Below are positions 46,130 through 55,128 of a stretch of DNA of 64,000 bases, piece after piece. The notes below the pieces were generated by a model that made no database searches, had not been told where the DNA came from, and saw nothing but the letters and a program-made list of their open reading frames with translations. Within the stretch, counting starts at the first letter, position 1. Every line of letters starts with the position of its first letter. Both the position numbers and the translations under genes were made by a program. The DNA is from Alphaproteobacteria bacterium (lineage in GTDB: Bacteria > Pseudomonadota > Alphaproteobacteria > Rhodobacterales > Rhodobacteraceae): the NCBI GenBank assembly GCA_030428355.1, contig JAUIBL010000003.1, positions 1-64,000 of the forward strand. The letters run 5' to 3'.

Positions 46130-47161
46130 TCAGTCCTCCATCACGCCCTTGCGACCCATCAGGCCACGCGGACGCGTCAACAGAATAATGATGGCGACAA
46201 GGTAGATGATCACCTGGTTGATGCCGGGGATGATGGCGATGACTTCGCGCATCGAGGCAAAGCTTTCGAGGATGCCCAGCAGGAACCCGGCCAGAACGGC
46301 ACCGGGTAGAGAGCCCATGCCGCCGACCACCACGACCACAAAGCTCAGGACAAGAAAGTCCATGCCCATGTGATAGTTGGGCGAGTTGATCGGCGTATAC
46401 ATCACCCCGGCCAGACCTGCGACCGCAGCAGCCAGACCGAACATGATGGTGAAGCGTTTGTCGATGTTGATGCCCAGCAGACCCACCGTCTCGCGGTCTG
46501 CCATACCGGCGCGCACGACCATCCCGAAGGTGGTGAATTGCAGGAAGGCAAACACGGCCGCGATGATGACGGCGGCAAAGGCGAAATAGACCAGTCGCCA
46601 GTAAGGATAGATGATCTGGCCGGGTTCGAACCCGATCAGCGCGCCGAAATCGAACGACCCGACAAAGGCTGCAGGGGCGGGGGTCGGGATCGGGTTGGCA
46701 CCGTAGTAGTATTTGATGATTTCCTGAAGCACGATTGCAAGGCCGAAGGTCACGAGGATCTGGTCGGCGTGCGGGCGCTTGTAGAAGTGCTTGATCAGGC
46801 CGCGCTCCATCACGACGCCGATCAGGATCATCACCGGGATCGCAAACAGGATCGACAGCGGCACCGCCCAGTCGATGATCGCGTCACCGGTTGCTTGACC
46901 GAACACGTCGTAGACATAGGGCACCTCGACCTTCAGCGGGTTGCCCAGGAAGTCGGTGCGCGTTTCGTCGATGACGGTGTGGCTGAGTGTCAGCAGCTTG
47001 CTGAGGGTCACGGCGCAGAAGGCCCCGATCATGAACAGCGCGCCATGCGCAAAGTTCACCACGCCCAGCGTGCCGAAGATGAGTGTCAGGCCCAGCGCGA
47101 TCAGCGCATAGGCCGAGCCCTTGTCGAGCCCGTTGAGAATTTGCAGGATTATGGCGTCCAT
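46130..47161 (-). CDS. livH: Branched-chain-type ABC transporter permease LivH
   Basis: A 343-residue polytopic permease: NGLDKGSAYALIALGLTLIF and GVVNFAHGALFMIGAF near the N-terminus, and VVGGMGSLPGAVLAGFLLG near the C-terminus, all LivH-type. The ATG at 47161 has GGGTGGGGC upstream. Two hairpins lie in the 108-base gap from the binding-protein gene. Confidence 0.93.
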   Translation of the reverse strand: MDAIILQILNGLDKGSAYALIALGLTLIFGTLGVVNFAHGALFMIGAFCAVTLSKLLTLSHTVIDETRTDFLGNPLKVEVPYVYDVFGQATGDAIIDWAVPLSILFAIPVMILIGVVMERGLIKHFYKRPHADQILVTFGLAIVLQEIIKYYYGANPIPTPAPAAFVGSFDFGALIGFEPGQIIYPYWRLVYFAFAAVIIAAVFAFLQFTTFGMVVRAGMADRETVGLLGINIDKRFTIMFGLAAAVAGLAGVMYTPINSPNYHMGMDFLVLSFVVVVVGGMGSLPGAVLAGFLLGILESFASMREVIAIIPGINQVIIYLVAIIILLTRPRGLMGRKGVMED

Positions 47162-47199
47162 TGCCCCACCCTTTGCGGTCAGAAGTGTGGAAGTGCAGA

Positions 47200-47257
47200 C
47201 AGCCCGCAACAGCAACGGGCTGGAGAAGGGATGAGGTGGGCCGGGTGGCCCACCTCA
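47200..47257 (-). other. Paired hairpins between livK-like gene and livH
   Basis: Two perfect stems in tandem: 47200-47206 with 47216-47222 (7 bp), and 47232-47242 with 47247-47257 (11 bp). Neither has a T-run on the minus strand. They follow the binding-protein gene and probably protect its mRNA or limit read-through, raising binding protein over permease. Confidence 0.6.
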
Positions 47258-47269
47258 AAGAACAAGGGC

Positions 47270-48613
47270 TTACGCGCCGTTGTTGCAGGTGCCCAGTGCG
47301 CCACCGGCGAACTGCGGGTGATCCGGTGCATAGGTGACCTGATCGACCGGCGTGACTTCCACGATTTCGAGGAGGTCGAACTCGGAGGACGGGTTCTCTT
47401 TCCCGCGCACAACCAGAACGTCCTTGAAGCACTGGTGATCTTCCGCGCGGTAGAGGGTCGGACCGTTGCCGAGACCGTCGAACTGGTAGCCCTCGAGCGC
47501 TTCTGCCACGGCACAGGGTGCAAACGAGCCAGCCCGTTCCACGGCGTCTGCATAGAGCATCATCTGGCAGTACACGGTGTGCGCCGCCTGCGACGGCGGG
47601 AAGCCGTACTTGGTGCCGAAGGACTGGACGAACGCCTTGGAGCCGTCATCCTGCAGCGACCAATGCCAGTTTGTGGAGCCGAAGATGCCCTTCACGTTTG
47701 CGCCGGCACCCTTGGCCATCAGGCGCGAGTAGAGCGGAACGACGATTTCGAAGTTCTTGCCGTTGACGACGCGGTCACGCAGGCCGAACTGCACCGCGTT
47801 GGTCAGCGAGTTCACCATGTTGCCGCCGTAGTGGTTCAGAACCAGAACGTCTGCGTCGGACTGCAGAACCGGCGTGATGTAGGACGAGAAGTCGGTCTGT
47901 GTCAGCGGTGTCAGAACGGTGCCGACGGTTTCCCAGCCCATCGCCTCGGTCGAGGTGCGGACGGCTTCTTCGGTGGTGTAACCCCAGTTGTAGTCCGCTG
48001 TCAGGTGATAGGCCTTGCGGTCTGTGCCGTAGTTGGCGGCCAGCACCGGCGCGAGGGCTGCACCGGACATGTACGAGTTGAAGAAGTGGCGGAAGCCGTT
48101 GGCCCGCTTGTCCTTGCCCGTGGTGTCGTTCGAGTGGGTCAGACCCGCCATGAAGATGACGCCCGCTTCCTGGCAGAGTGCCTGCACGGCCACGGCCACG
48201 CCCGAGGACGAGCCGCCTGTGATCATGATGGCGCCGTCTTTTTCGATCATCGACTTGGCCGATGCGCGTGCGGCGTCGGATTTCGTCTGGGTGTCGCCGG
48301 TGACGTACTCGACCTTCTTGCCGAGGATGCCGTTGCCCTGAAGCGCCTTCGACGAGAAGGTGTTCATCATACCGCCATCGCCGCCACCGTTCAGGTGTTC
48401 GACGGCAAGCTCGTAGGCGCGAAGCTGGTCAGCGCCTTCGTCAGCGTAGGGGCCGGACTGGGGGACGTTGAACCCCAGGGTAACGGTCGAGCCTGTCGGT
48501 GCGTTCGTGAAGCCACTTTCCTGTGCGCGCAGATAGGTGGGCAGAACAAGACCCGCACCTGCAACAGCACCAGTCTTGAGCACGCCGCGACGTGTCAGGT
48601 TGCCTTTGGACAT
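47270..48613 (-). CDS. ABC transporter substrate-binding protein (HAAT family)
   Basis: A 447-residue periplasmic binding protein with a Tat-like signal (LTRRGVLKTGAVAGAG, cleavage near LRAQ). Bilobed Leu/Ile/Val-binding fold: LGFNVPQSGPYADEGADQLR, GDTQTKSDAARASAKSMIEKD, ITGGSSSGVA. It ends ALGTCNNGA. The ligand is unknown; HAAT systems carry amino acids, amides, urea or carboxylates. First gene of the liv operon. Divergent from the XRE/ScfR regulator across a 219-base gap rich in symmetrical sites. Confidence 0.88.
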   Translation of the reverse strand: MSKGNLTRRGVLKTGAVAGAGLVLPTYLRAQESGFTNAPTGSTVTLGFNVPQSGPYADEGADQLRAYELAVEHLNGGGDGGMMNTFSSKALQGNGILGKKVEYVTGDTQTKSDAARASAKSMIEKDGAIMITGGSSSGVAVAVQALCQEAGVIFMAGLTHSNDTTGKDKRANGFRHFFNSYMSGAALAPVLAANYGTDRKAYHLTADYNWGYTTEEAVRTSTEAMGWETVGTVLTPLTQTDFSSYITPVLQSDADVLVLNHYGGNMVNSLTNAVQFGLRDRVVNGKNFEIVVPLYSRLMAKGAGANVKGIFGSTNWHWSLQDDGSKAFVQSFGTKYGFPPSQAAHTVYCQMMLYADAVERAGSFAPCAVAEALEGYQFDGLGNGPTLYRAEDHQCFKDVLVVRGKENPSSEFDLLEIVEVTPVDQVTYAPDHPQFAGGALGTCNNGA

Positions 48614-48668
48614 ATAATCCTCCCAATGTCTCTAAGGGTTCGGCGGCGTTCCTCCATCCGCCAAGACC

Positions 48669-48680
48669 GCACATATGTGC
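48669..48680. promoter_or_regulatory. 12-bp palindrome upstream of the binding-protein gene
   Basis: GCACATATGTGC is perfectly self-complementary. It lies 56 bases upstream of the minus-strand binding-protein ATG and within the gap shared with the XRE/ScfR regulator. Could be an operator; no match to a named site is claimed. Confidence 0.4.
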
Positions 48681-48761
48681 AAATCGATTATCGGCTATGC
48701 GCGGAAAACATAGCAATAAGGTCTTTGCTCTAAACACTTTTTCTGTCAAGAAATGTACAAT

Positions 48762-48805
48762 GCGGCGCAGAAATCTGTAAATTAATTTTTTCCGCGGCGC
48801 AGAAA
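48762..48805. repeat. 12-bp direct repeat upstream of the ScfR regulator
   Basis: GCGGCGCAGAAA occurs at 48762-48773 and again at 48794-48805, 32 bases start to start (about three helical turns). The intervening stretch is AT-rich. The second copy ends 27 bases before the regulator ATG, a natural place for autoregulation. Confidence 0.5.
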
Positions 48806-48832
48806 CGGTTTGATTCATCACGGGAATTCGAC

Positions 48833-50149
48833 ATGCCCCGCGACACTTTGACAGGCAGCCGCATCCGCGAGCGCCGCGTGATGGCGGGGCTCAAGCAGGC
48901 CGAACTTGCCAAACGGGCGGACATCTCGCCCTCCTACCTGAACCTGATCGAACACAACCGGCGCAGAATCGGCGGAAAGCTGCTGGTGGACATCGCTCAT
49001 GCTCTGGGGGTCGAGCCGGCCTCTCTGACCGAAGGCGCCGAGACCGCGCTTCTGGCCACCCTGCGCGAGGCCGCCAGCGGGTCCGACATGGCGGAAGCCG
49101 AGTTTGTTCGGATCGAAGAATTCGCGGGCCGCTTTCCCGGTTGGGCCGCTCTTCTGGCCGACAGTCAGCGCAAGGTGGAAACGCTCCAGCGCAGTGTCGA
49201 GGCCTTGACCGATCGGCTGACCCACGATCCGCATCTGGCCGCCTCCCTGCACGAGATGCTGTCTACCGTAACGGCGATCCGGTCTGCCGCGTCGATCCTT
49301 GCCGAACCGGGCGACATCGAGCCGGAATGGCAACGGCGCTTCAACCGCAACATCTACGAAGACAGCGCCCGGCTTGCCGACACCAGCCGCAGTCTTGCGC
49401 AATACCTTGAAGAGGCGGATTCCGAAGCGTCGGAAACCAACGCCCCCCAGGACGAGCTTGACGCCGTGTTCCAGAAATACGGCTTTCATCTGCCCGCACT
49501 TGAAACGCCGTCTGCAAGCGTCGAGGCGGCGGTCGATGATCTGGGGCAGGGATTGTCACAGGCCGCACGGTGGCTTCTGGTGCGCGTGCTGAGGCGGTAT
49601 CGGTCCGACGCCGAACGGATGCCCTTGGCCGACTGCGCCGATACCACCGCGCTCTCCGGCAGCGACCCGTTTGCCTTTGCGGCGCGGTTCGGCTGCGATC
49701 TGGCCAGCGCCATGCGCCGCCTTGCACATCTTCCCGATGATCTGTTGCCTGATCCGGTTGGGCTAGCGATCTGCGATGGCTCCGGGGTGACGACGTTTCG
49801 CAAGCCGCTTGCCGAATTCCCGCTGCCGCGTCTTGGGGCGGGATGTGCGCTCTGGCCGCTCTACCGGGCCTTGGCGCGTCCGATGATGGCGCATCTCGAG
49901 GTGATGGAACAGTCCGCCCGCGCCGCCGCGCGTCACCGGGGCATTGCCATCGCGCAGCCCACGGCCCCGGCCCGACCGGGGCAGGACGTGCTGTTCGAAA
50001 GCCATATGCTGATCGTTCCCGAACCCAAGCGCGAGACCTCAGAGGATATTCTCCAGGTCGGGCTGACCTGCCGGATCTGCCCGCATGCCGACTGCGCGGC
50101 GCGGCGTGAACCGTCGATCATGGTGGCCTCGGCCCCGCGGAGGCTTTGA
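48833..50149 (+). CDS. XRE-family short-chain fatty acyl transcriptional regulator (ScfR/DUF2083)
   Basis: A 438-residue regulator. N-terminal XRE helix-turn-helix (about 8-65: RIRERRVMAGLKQAELAKRADISPS-like residues), then an effector region ending in the ScfR zinc-like Cys cluster LTCRICPHADCAARREPS near the C-terminus. Family members (PccR, RamB, MccR-like) sense propionyl-CoA or other short acyl-CoAs and control acetate/propionate genes. Being divergent from the ABC binding-protein gene and near acs supports control of short-chain acid use. Confidence 0.88.
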   Translation: MPRDTLTGSRIRERRVMAGLKQAELAKRADISPSYLNLIEHNRRRIGGKLLVDIAHALGVEPASLTEGAETALLATLREAASGSDMAEAEFVRIEEFAGRFPGWAALLADSQRKVETLQRSVEALTDRLTHDPHLAASLHEMLSTVTAIRSAASILAEPGDIEPEWQRRFNRNIYEDSARLADTSRSLAQYLEEADSEASETNAPQDELDAVFQKYGFHLPALETPSASVEAAVDDLGQGLSQAARWLLVRVLRRYRSDAERMPLADCADTTALSGSDPFAFAARFGCDLASAMRRLAHLPDDLLPDPVGLAICDGSGVTTFRKPLAEFPLPRLGAGCALWPLYRALARPMMAHLEVMEQSARAAARHRGIAIAQPTAPARPGQDVLFESHMLIVPEPKRETSEDILQVGLTCRICPHADCAARREPSIMVASAPRRL

Positions 50150-50241
50150 CACATTGCCAGCACTTCGTAATAGTTTATGCAAGCTGGCCCAAAATAACGG
50201 CAAAAGCCGAACAGCTACTTGCGGCACGGGGGAGGGCGCGC

Positions 50242-50610
50242 ATGTCGAAACAGGTTCTGTTGATTGAAGACGAACCCAATATCATCGAAGCGATCAGCTT
50301 CATCCTGTCCCGGGACGGCTGGACGGTGAAAACCCATTCCAACGGCGCCGACGCCGTGGACATCGTGAAGCAACGAAAACCCGACGTGGTGATCCTTGAC
50401 GTGATGCTGCCCGGCAAAAGCGGGTACGACATCCTGCGCGAACTGCGCAGCGATCCCGACATCAACGGTTTGCCTGTCCTGATGCTGACGGCGCGGGGCC
50501 AGACGAAAGACCGCGAAATTGCGGAACGGGCCGGCTGCGATGCCTTCATGACCAAGCCGTTCTCGAATGCGGACGTGCTTGAAACCGTGAGAGCGCTGGC
50601 GTCCAAATGA
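50242..50610 (+). CDS. Single-domain response regulator (CheY-like)
   Basis: A 122-residue receiver domain with no output domain. Acidic pocket E9/D10/E11, phospho-acceptor D53 (VILDVMLPG), T83 and K105 (TKPFSNADV) are all present. GGGGGAGGG precedes the ATG at 50242. The stop overlaps the next gene as ATGA, which in turn overlaps the histidine kinase gene, so it is the probable partner of that kinase. In CrbSR systems the regulator carries a DNA-binding domain; here it does not. Confidence 0.92.
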   Translation: MSKQVLLIEDEPNIIEAISFILSRDGWTVKTHSNGADAVDIVKQRKPDVVILDVMLPGKSGYDILRELRSDPDINGLPVLMLTARGQTKDREIAERAGCDAFMTKPFSNADVLETVRALASK

Positions 50611-50888
50611 ACCGGACGACGGACAGGCCCGGCGCGCCCACGGTCTTTCACGAACGGCGGACCTATCGGCGACGCAGGGTCATGGATGCGGCACGGGTCG
50701 CTCCGATCCTTGTGCTGATCCTTTGGATGATCCCGCTGATCTGGCCACAGACCGGCGACGGCACGGTGAGCAGCGCAACCGCCCTGATCTATATCTTTCT
50801 TGTATGGGCCGGTGCCATCCTGCTGACATGGGCCATATCGCACCTGTTGGCGGATGAGGTGGATGAACCGCCGGATTCCGAGTCATGA
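50607..50888 (+). CDS. Small two-helix membrane protein
   Basis: A 93-residue protein with a basic N-terminus (HERRTYRRRRV), two predicted membrane helices (about 31-47 and 58-81) and an acidic tail (ADEVDEPPDSES). It overlaps the response regulator and the kinase genes by 4 bases on each side, so it is made in step with them. No family recognised. It may be an accessory subunit of the SLC5-type kinase. Confidence 0.85.
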   Translation: MNRTTDRPGAPTVFHERRTYRRRRVMDAARVAPILVLILWMIPLIWPQTGDGTVSSATALIYIFLVWAGAILLTWAISHLLADEVDEPPDSES

Positions 50889-53572
50889 GCACGCTCAACC
50901 TGCTGGTCGCCGTCTGCACGGCCTATGTGCTGTTCCTGTTCCTTGTGGCTTTCGCGGCCGACAGGTTGGCCTTGCAGGGCAAGAAGGCATGGTTGCGCTC
51001 TCCTCTGATCTACACGCTGTCGCTGTCGATCTACTGCACCGCCTGGACCTTCTATGGCGCGGTCGGGTCGGCGGCGCGCAACGGGTTCGAATATCTGACC
51101 ATCTATCTTGGTCCGACCATCGTCATGGTCAGTTGGTGGTGGCTTCTGCGCAAGCTGATCCGCATCGGACGCACGCAGAAAATCACCTCTATCGCGGACC
51201 TGATTTCGTCCCGCTATGGCAAATCAAGTCTGCTGGCCGCAGGTGTCACGATCCTCGCGGTGATCGGCACCACGCCCTACATCGCCTTGCAGTTGCAGTC
51301 GGTCACCCTGTCCTTTTCCGTCTTCGCCGCGCAGTCCGATGGTTTGGGGCCGGAAGATCAGGCGCGTGTGGCCTTGTGGCTGTCGCTTGGCCTCGCCGTG
51401 TTCACGGTGCTGTTCGGGACCCGAAACCTGGATGCCAAGGAACGGCATGACGGGGTCGTCATGGCCATCGCGGTCGAGGCGGTGGTCAAGCTGGTTGCGC
51501 TTCTGTCGGTCGGTATTTTCGTCGTCTGGGGAGTGTCCGGGGGGCTGTCCAATGCGCTCACGCAGATCGACGCATCCGAGTTCGGGCAGTGGCACACCGA
51601 TCGCAGCCGCTGGGCCGGGCTGATCTTTCTTTCCGCCGCCGCCTTTCTGTGTCTGCCCCGCACGTTTCAGGTGCTCGTGGTCGAGAACGACGACGAAAGC
51701 CACCTTCGCACGGCAAGCTGGGCCTTTCCGCTGTATCTGTGCCTGATCAGCCTCTTTGTCGTGCCAATTGCCGTGGTCGGTCTGGATGTGATGCCCGAAG
51801 GGTCGAATCCCGACCTCTTCGTTCTGACGGTGCCATTGGCACTGGGCGAGGACGGGTTGGCGATGCTGTCTTTCCTTGGCGGCTTCAGTTCGGCCACGTC
51901 GATGGTGATCGTGGCAGCCATCGCGCTGTCGACCATGGTGTCAAACCATATCGTGATGCCGATCTGGCTGAGGTTAAACCCGAGCGGTGCAAGCGTGTCG
52001 GGCGACGTGCGCGCGGCGGTGCTCATGGCGCGGCGGATCTCCATCGTCGGGGTGGTGATGCTGGGCTACCTCTATTTCCGCATGTCGAGCGGTGGTGCGG
52101 CGCTCGCCTCGATTGGACTGGTGGCGTTCTGCGGGCTGGCGCAGGTCCTGCCCGCGATGCTGGGCGGGATGTTCTGGCGCGGAGCCACCCGGATGGGGGC
52201 CTTTGCCGGTCTGACCGCCGGTTTCGCCATCTGGCTTTACACGCTTTACCTTCCCAGCTTCGGGGTCGGCACCGTCCTGCCGATGTCGATCGTCGAAAAC
52301 GGGCTTTTCGGTCTGACCTGGCTGAAACCCGATGCGCTGTTCGGGATCACGGGTCTGGACCAGCTCATGCATGCACTGCTCTGGAGCATGCTGTTCAATG
52401 TCGTGTCCTTTGTCACCGTGTCCCTTATGACCTTTCCCTCGCCGTTGGAGCGGTTGCAGGCGGCACAGTTCGTCAACATTTTCGAACATTCGACCAATGC
52501 CCGAAGCTGGTCGGGCGGTACTGCGCAGGCGGAAGACCTCATGGTCATGGCGCAGCGCATTCTGGGGGCCGGAGAAGCGCAGGCGCTGTTTCAGCGCCAT
52601 GCACGGCGGCAGGGCGCGCGGGGTAATCTGCCTGCGCCGACGCCCGATTTTCTGGAAGCCCTCGAACGCGAGCTTGGCAGTTCGGTCGGCGCGGCGACGG
52701 CGCATGCGATGGTCGGACAGATCACCGGCGGAATGGCGATTTCCGTCGAAGACCTGATGGCGGTGGCGGACGAGACGGCGCAGATGCTGGAATACTCGGC
52801 CCGGCTCAAGGAACAGTCCGAGGAGCTGAGCCGCACCGCGCTTGAACTGCGCAACGCGAACCAGAAACTGACCCGCCTGTCGATCCAGAAGGACGCCTTT
52901 CTCAGTCAGATCAGCCACGAGTTGCGCACGCCCATGACCTCGATCCGGGCGTTTTCCGAAATTCTGCGCGACACCGATCAGATGACCCCCGAGGACCAGT
53001 CGCGCTATGCCTCGATCATTCACGATGAAGCCCAGCGACTGACCCGGCTTCTGGACGACCTGCTTGATCTGAGCGTGGTCGAGAACGGGCAGGTCAACCT
53101 CAACCTGAGGGACGGCACGCTGCGCGCGACGCTCGACAGGGCAGTGGCCTCGGCTGGTATCGGCGAAGACGGCGTGAAGCTCGAAGTGCGCCGGGATGTG
53201 GCGAAAGAGGACATCGTCCTTTACACCGATCTCGACCGGCTTGCGCAGGTGTTCATCAACCTGATCGCCAATGCGCGCAAATACTGCGATGCCGCCTCCC
53301 CCCGCCTTGTGATCCGCGTGATGCAGGACGCGGATCGCGTGGTGATTGATTTTCATGACAACGGGTCGGGGATCGCGCCCGAGGCCGTGGACATGATCTT
53401 CGAGAAGTTTGCCCGCGTCAGTGATCAGAAAGCAGGCGGTGCGGGATTGGGGCTTGCCATCTGTCGTCAGGTCATGACCCGTCTGGGTGGCTCGGTCGAC
53501 TATATCCCATCGACGCGCGGCGCGAATTTCCGCGTGGTGCTGCCCTATCGAACGGCTTTGGCGGCGCAATAA
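50885..53572 (+). CDS. SLC5-type transporter-fused sensor histidine kinase
   Basis: An 895-residue protein. The first about 510 residues form a polytopic sodium/solute symporter-like (SLC5/PutP) module, then a linker with a possible STAC-type region, a coiled segment (SARLKEQSEELSRTALELRN), HisKA with H678 (QISHELRTPM) and a HATPase with NLIANARKY, DNGSGIAPE and GAGLGLAICRQ. This architecture is that of CrbS, which responds to acetate and controls acs in gammaproteobacteria. Here acs is about 8 kb away. There is no receiver domain in the kinase. Confidence 0.9.
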   Translation: MSTLNLLVAVCTAYVLFLFLVAFAADRLALQGKKAWLRSPLIYTLSLSIYCTAWTFYGAVGSAARNGFEYLTIYLGPTIVMVSWWWLLRKLIRIGRTQKITSIADLISSRYGKSSLLAAGVTILAVIGTTPYIALQLQSVTLSFSVFAAQSDGLGPEDQARVALWLSLGLAVFTVLFGTRNLDAKERHDGVVMAIAVEAVVKLVALLSVGIFVVWGVSGGLSNALTQIDASEFGQWHTDRSRWAGLIFLSAAAFLCLPRTFQVLVVENDDESHLRTASWAFPLYLCLISLFVVPIAVVGLDVMPEGSNPDLFVLTVPLALGEDGLAMLSFLGGFSSATSMVIVAAIALSTMVSNHIVMPIWLRLNPSGASVSGDVRAAVLMARRISIVGVVMLGYLYFRMSSGGAALASIGLVAFCGLAQVLPAMLGGMFWRGATRMGAFAGLTAGFAIWLYTLYLPSFGVGTVLPMSIVENGLFGLTWLKPDALFGITGLDQLMHALLWSMLFNVVSFVTVSLMTFPSPLERLQAAQFVNIFEHSTNARSWSGGTAQAEDLMVMAQRILGAGEAQALFQRHARRQGARGNLPAPTPDFLEALERELGSSVGAATAHAMVGQITGGMAISVEDLMAVADETAQMLEYSARLKEQSEELSRTALELRNANQKLTRLSIQKDAFLSQISHELRTPMTSIRAFSEILRDTDQMTPEDQSRYASIIHDEAQRLTRLLDDLLDLSVVENGQVNLNLRDGTLRATLDRAVASAGIGEDGVKLEVRRDVAKEDIVLYTDLDRLAQVFINLIANARKYCDAASPRLVIRVMQDADRVVIDFHDNGSGIAPEAVDMIFEKFARVSDQKAGGAGLGLAICRQVMTRLGGSVDYIPSTRGANFRVVLPYRTALAAQ

Positions 53573-53656
53573 GCGCATTGGCCGGTCTCCGGTAAACCCT
53601 TGGTAACCAATTCCGGCGATAACCCGAGAAAAGGCCAAGGGGGCAGCCGCGCAGTC

Positions 53657-54691
53657 ATGACCGACACCGCACCAGATACCGTATTGCACCGCAAGGCTCA
53701 GGCACAGCGCCGCGTCTTGGGGGGCGGTGCATGGTCGATCCCGCGCGCTCTGGGCCGGGCGCTGTCGATCGCCGCGGATGCGCTCTGGGGGCTGACGCTT
53801 GTGCCGCGACCGCTTGCGGATGACACGTTGCCGGTGGATCGGGCGCTGTCGCGTCTGGGCCACGATCCGCTTCTGGTGGTGCTGGACCACGATACCGCCC
53901 CCTGCGGGCTGGTCGGGTTTGATCGGGACATCGTCGCGGGACTGATCGACGTTCAGACCTTGGGACGGGTGACCCATCTTCCTGCGGAAATGCGCGCCTA
54001 CACCCCGACCGATGCGGCCATGACCGCCCCGCTGATCGACGCTGCGCTGCCTCGGTTTGCCTCAATGCTGTCGGGTCAGACCGATCTCGATCATCTGCGG
54101 GACTACCGGTTCGGTGCCTTGGTCGAGGATGCACCTTCGGCCGGTCTCGCACTTGAGGCTGAATCGTATCACCTCGTGGAATTCGAGGTTGGTCTGGCTC
54201 AGGACACTCGCACCGGGCGCGTCATGTTCCTGTTTCCCGAACCTGCCCCGCAGGTCGAACCGGGACACCCGGCCGCGCCTGGCAAGCATGAGACGGTTCT
54301 CAAGCTGGCGCCTGTGCGGATGCAGGCGGTGTTGACCCGCGTGCATCTTCCGCTCGACAAGGCACGGGCGCTGCGACCCGGTGATGTGCTGACCTTGTCC
54401 CCACAGGCGACGGCGTCCGCAGCCTTGGTCCTGTCAGGGGGGCATGTGGTGGCACGTGGCCGATTGGGACAGATGAACGGCTTTCGGGCGATCCGCATCG
54501 GTGCCGATCCACAAGCGTTGGTCAAACCCGAGCCCGTGCCGACGTTGCCGTCTGAACCGGCCGAGACCGGCATCACCAAGGTTCCGCTGCCGGCCGTGTC
54601 CTCTGCCTTTGATCTGCCGTCCGATCTGACCTATGCGCTTGACGGTGGCGCAACCGACCTGCCGCGTGTCCCTGAACCCGGATCAGGTTAG
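53657..54691 (+). CDS. SpoA-domain protein (FliM/FliN C-terminal family), orphan
   Basis: A 344-residue protein without signal peptide. The region about 225-292 (LKLAPVRMQAVLTRVHLPL, LRPGDVLTLSPQ, LVLSGGHVVARGRLGQMNGF, RAIRI) is a SpoA/FliMN_C domain, as in the flagellar C-ring. The middle (about 60-215) resembles a divergent FliM-like region; the tail is Pro-rich. The ATG at 53657 is preferred; an in-frame TTG at 53600 is possible. It follows the kinase gene by 84 bases. No other flagellar gene is in the window. Confidence 0.75.
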   Translation: MTDTAPDTVLHRKAQAQRRVLGGGAWSIPRALGRALSIAADALWGLTLVPRPLADDTLPVDRALSRLGHDPLLVVLDHDTAPCGLVGFDRDIVAGLIDVQTLGRVTHLPAEMRAYTPTDAAMTAPLIDAALPRFASMLSGQTDLDHLRDYRFGALVEDAPSAGLALEAESYHLVEFEVGLAQDTRTGRVMFLFPEPAPQVEPGHPAAPGKHETVLKLAPVRMQAVLTRVHLPLDKARALRPGDVLTLSPQATASAALVLSGGHVVARGRLGQMNGFRAIRIGADPQALVKPEPVPTLPSEPAETGITKVPLPAVSSAFDLPSDLTYALDGGATDLPRVPEPGSG

Positions 54692-55119
54692 CGCTGCGCC
54701 GCAGCCGCCGCCTCGAGTGTCGGGCGCAGCGCCCACAGGTCATAGCCCGCCCGCGCAACCGCGCCAAGGATGGCATCCGGATCCTGCTGGCCAGCCTGGC
54801 TCAGTGCCCAGAGGATCGAACAGCGTGTGCCCGACGCGCAATAGGCCAGAACCGGGCCGTCTGATGCTGCAACGATGGCCGCCTGCGCCGCCACCCGATC
54901 AGGCGTCATTGTCGGATGTGTGATCGGCAAGACTTCGAAGCGCAGCCCCGCCGCCTCGATCGCGACACGCATGGCGTCGGAGTGATGCGAAGGGGGCACT
55001 TCCATGTCGGGGCGATTGCAGATCACGGTGGTGATGCCAGCCGCCTTGATGGCGTCGGCATCTTCCGGGTCAATCTGCGGCGACACGGCGTAGCGGTCAG
55101 TGATCGGGCGAATATCCAT
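54688..55119 (-). CDS. DUF442 / TIGR01244-type phosphatase-like sulfur transferase
   Basis: A 143-residue protein of the dual-specificity phosphatase-like fold with the catalytic loop CASGTR (C94 to R99). This family (TIGR01244, DUF442) is found fused to or beside persulfide dioxygenases and rhodaneses, so a thiol/sulfur transfer role is likely. It is last in a minus-strand run after two YeeE/YedE halves and an MBL enzyme. Its 3' end overlaps the SpoA gene by 4 bases, convergently. Confidence 0.85.
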   Translation of the reverse strand: MDIRPITDRYAVSPQIDPEDADAIKAAGITTVICNRPDMEVPPSHHSDAMRVAIEAAGLRFEVLPITHPTMTPDRVAAQAAIVAASDGPVLAYCASGTRCSILWALSQAGQQDPDAILGAVARAGYDLWALRPTLEAAAAAQR

Positions 55120-55128
55120 GACAAAGAC

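Noticed and set aside
44480-48733. Long plus-strand frames opposite the liv operon
   Set aside because: Their residues follow from the third-codon GC bias of the minus-strand genes; no motifs or starts.
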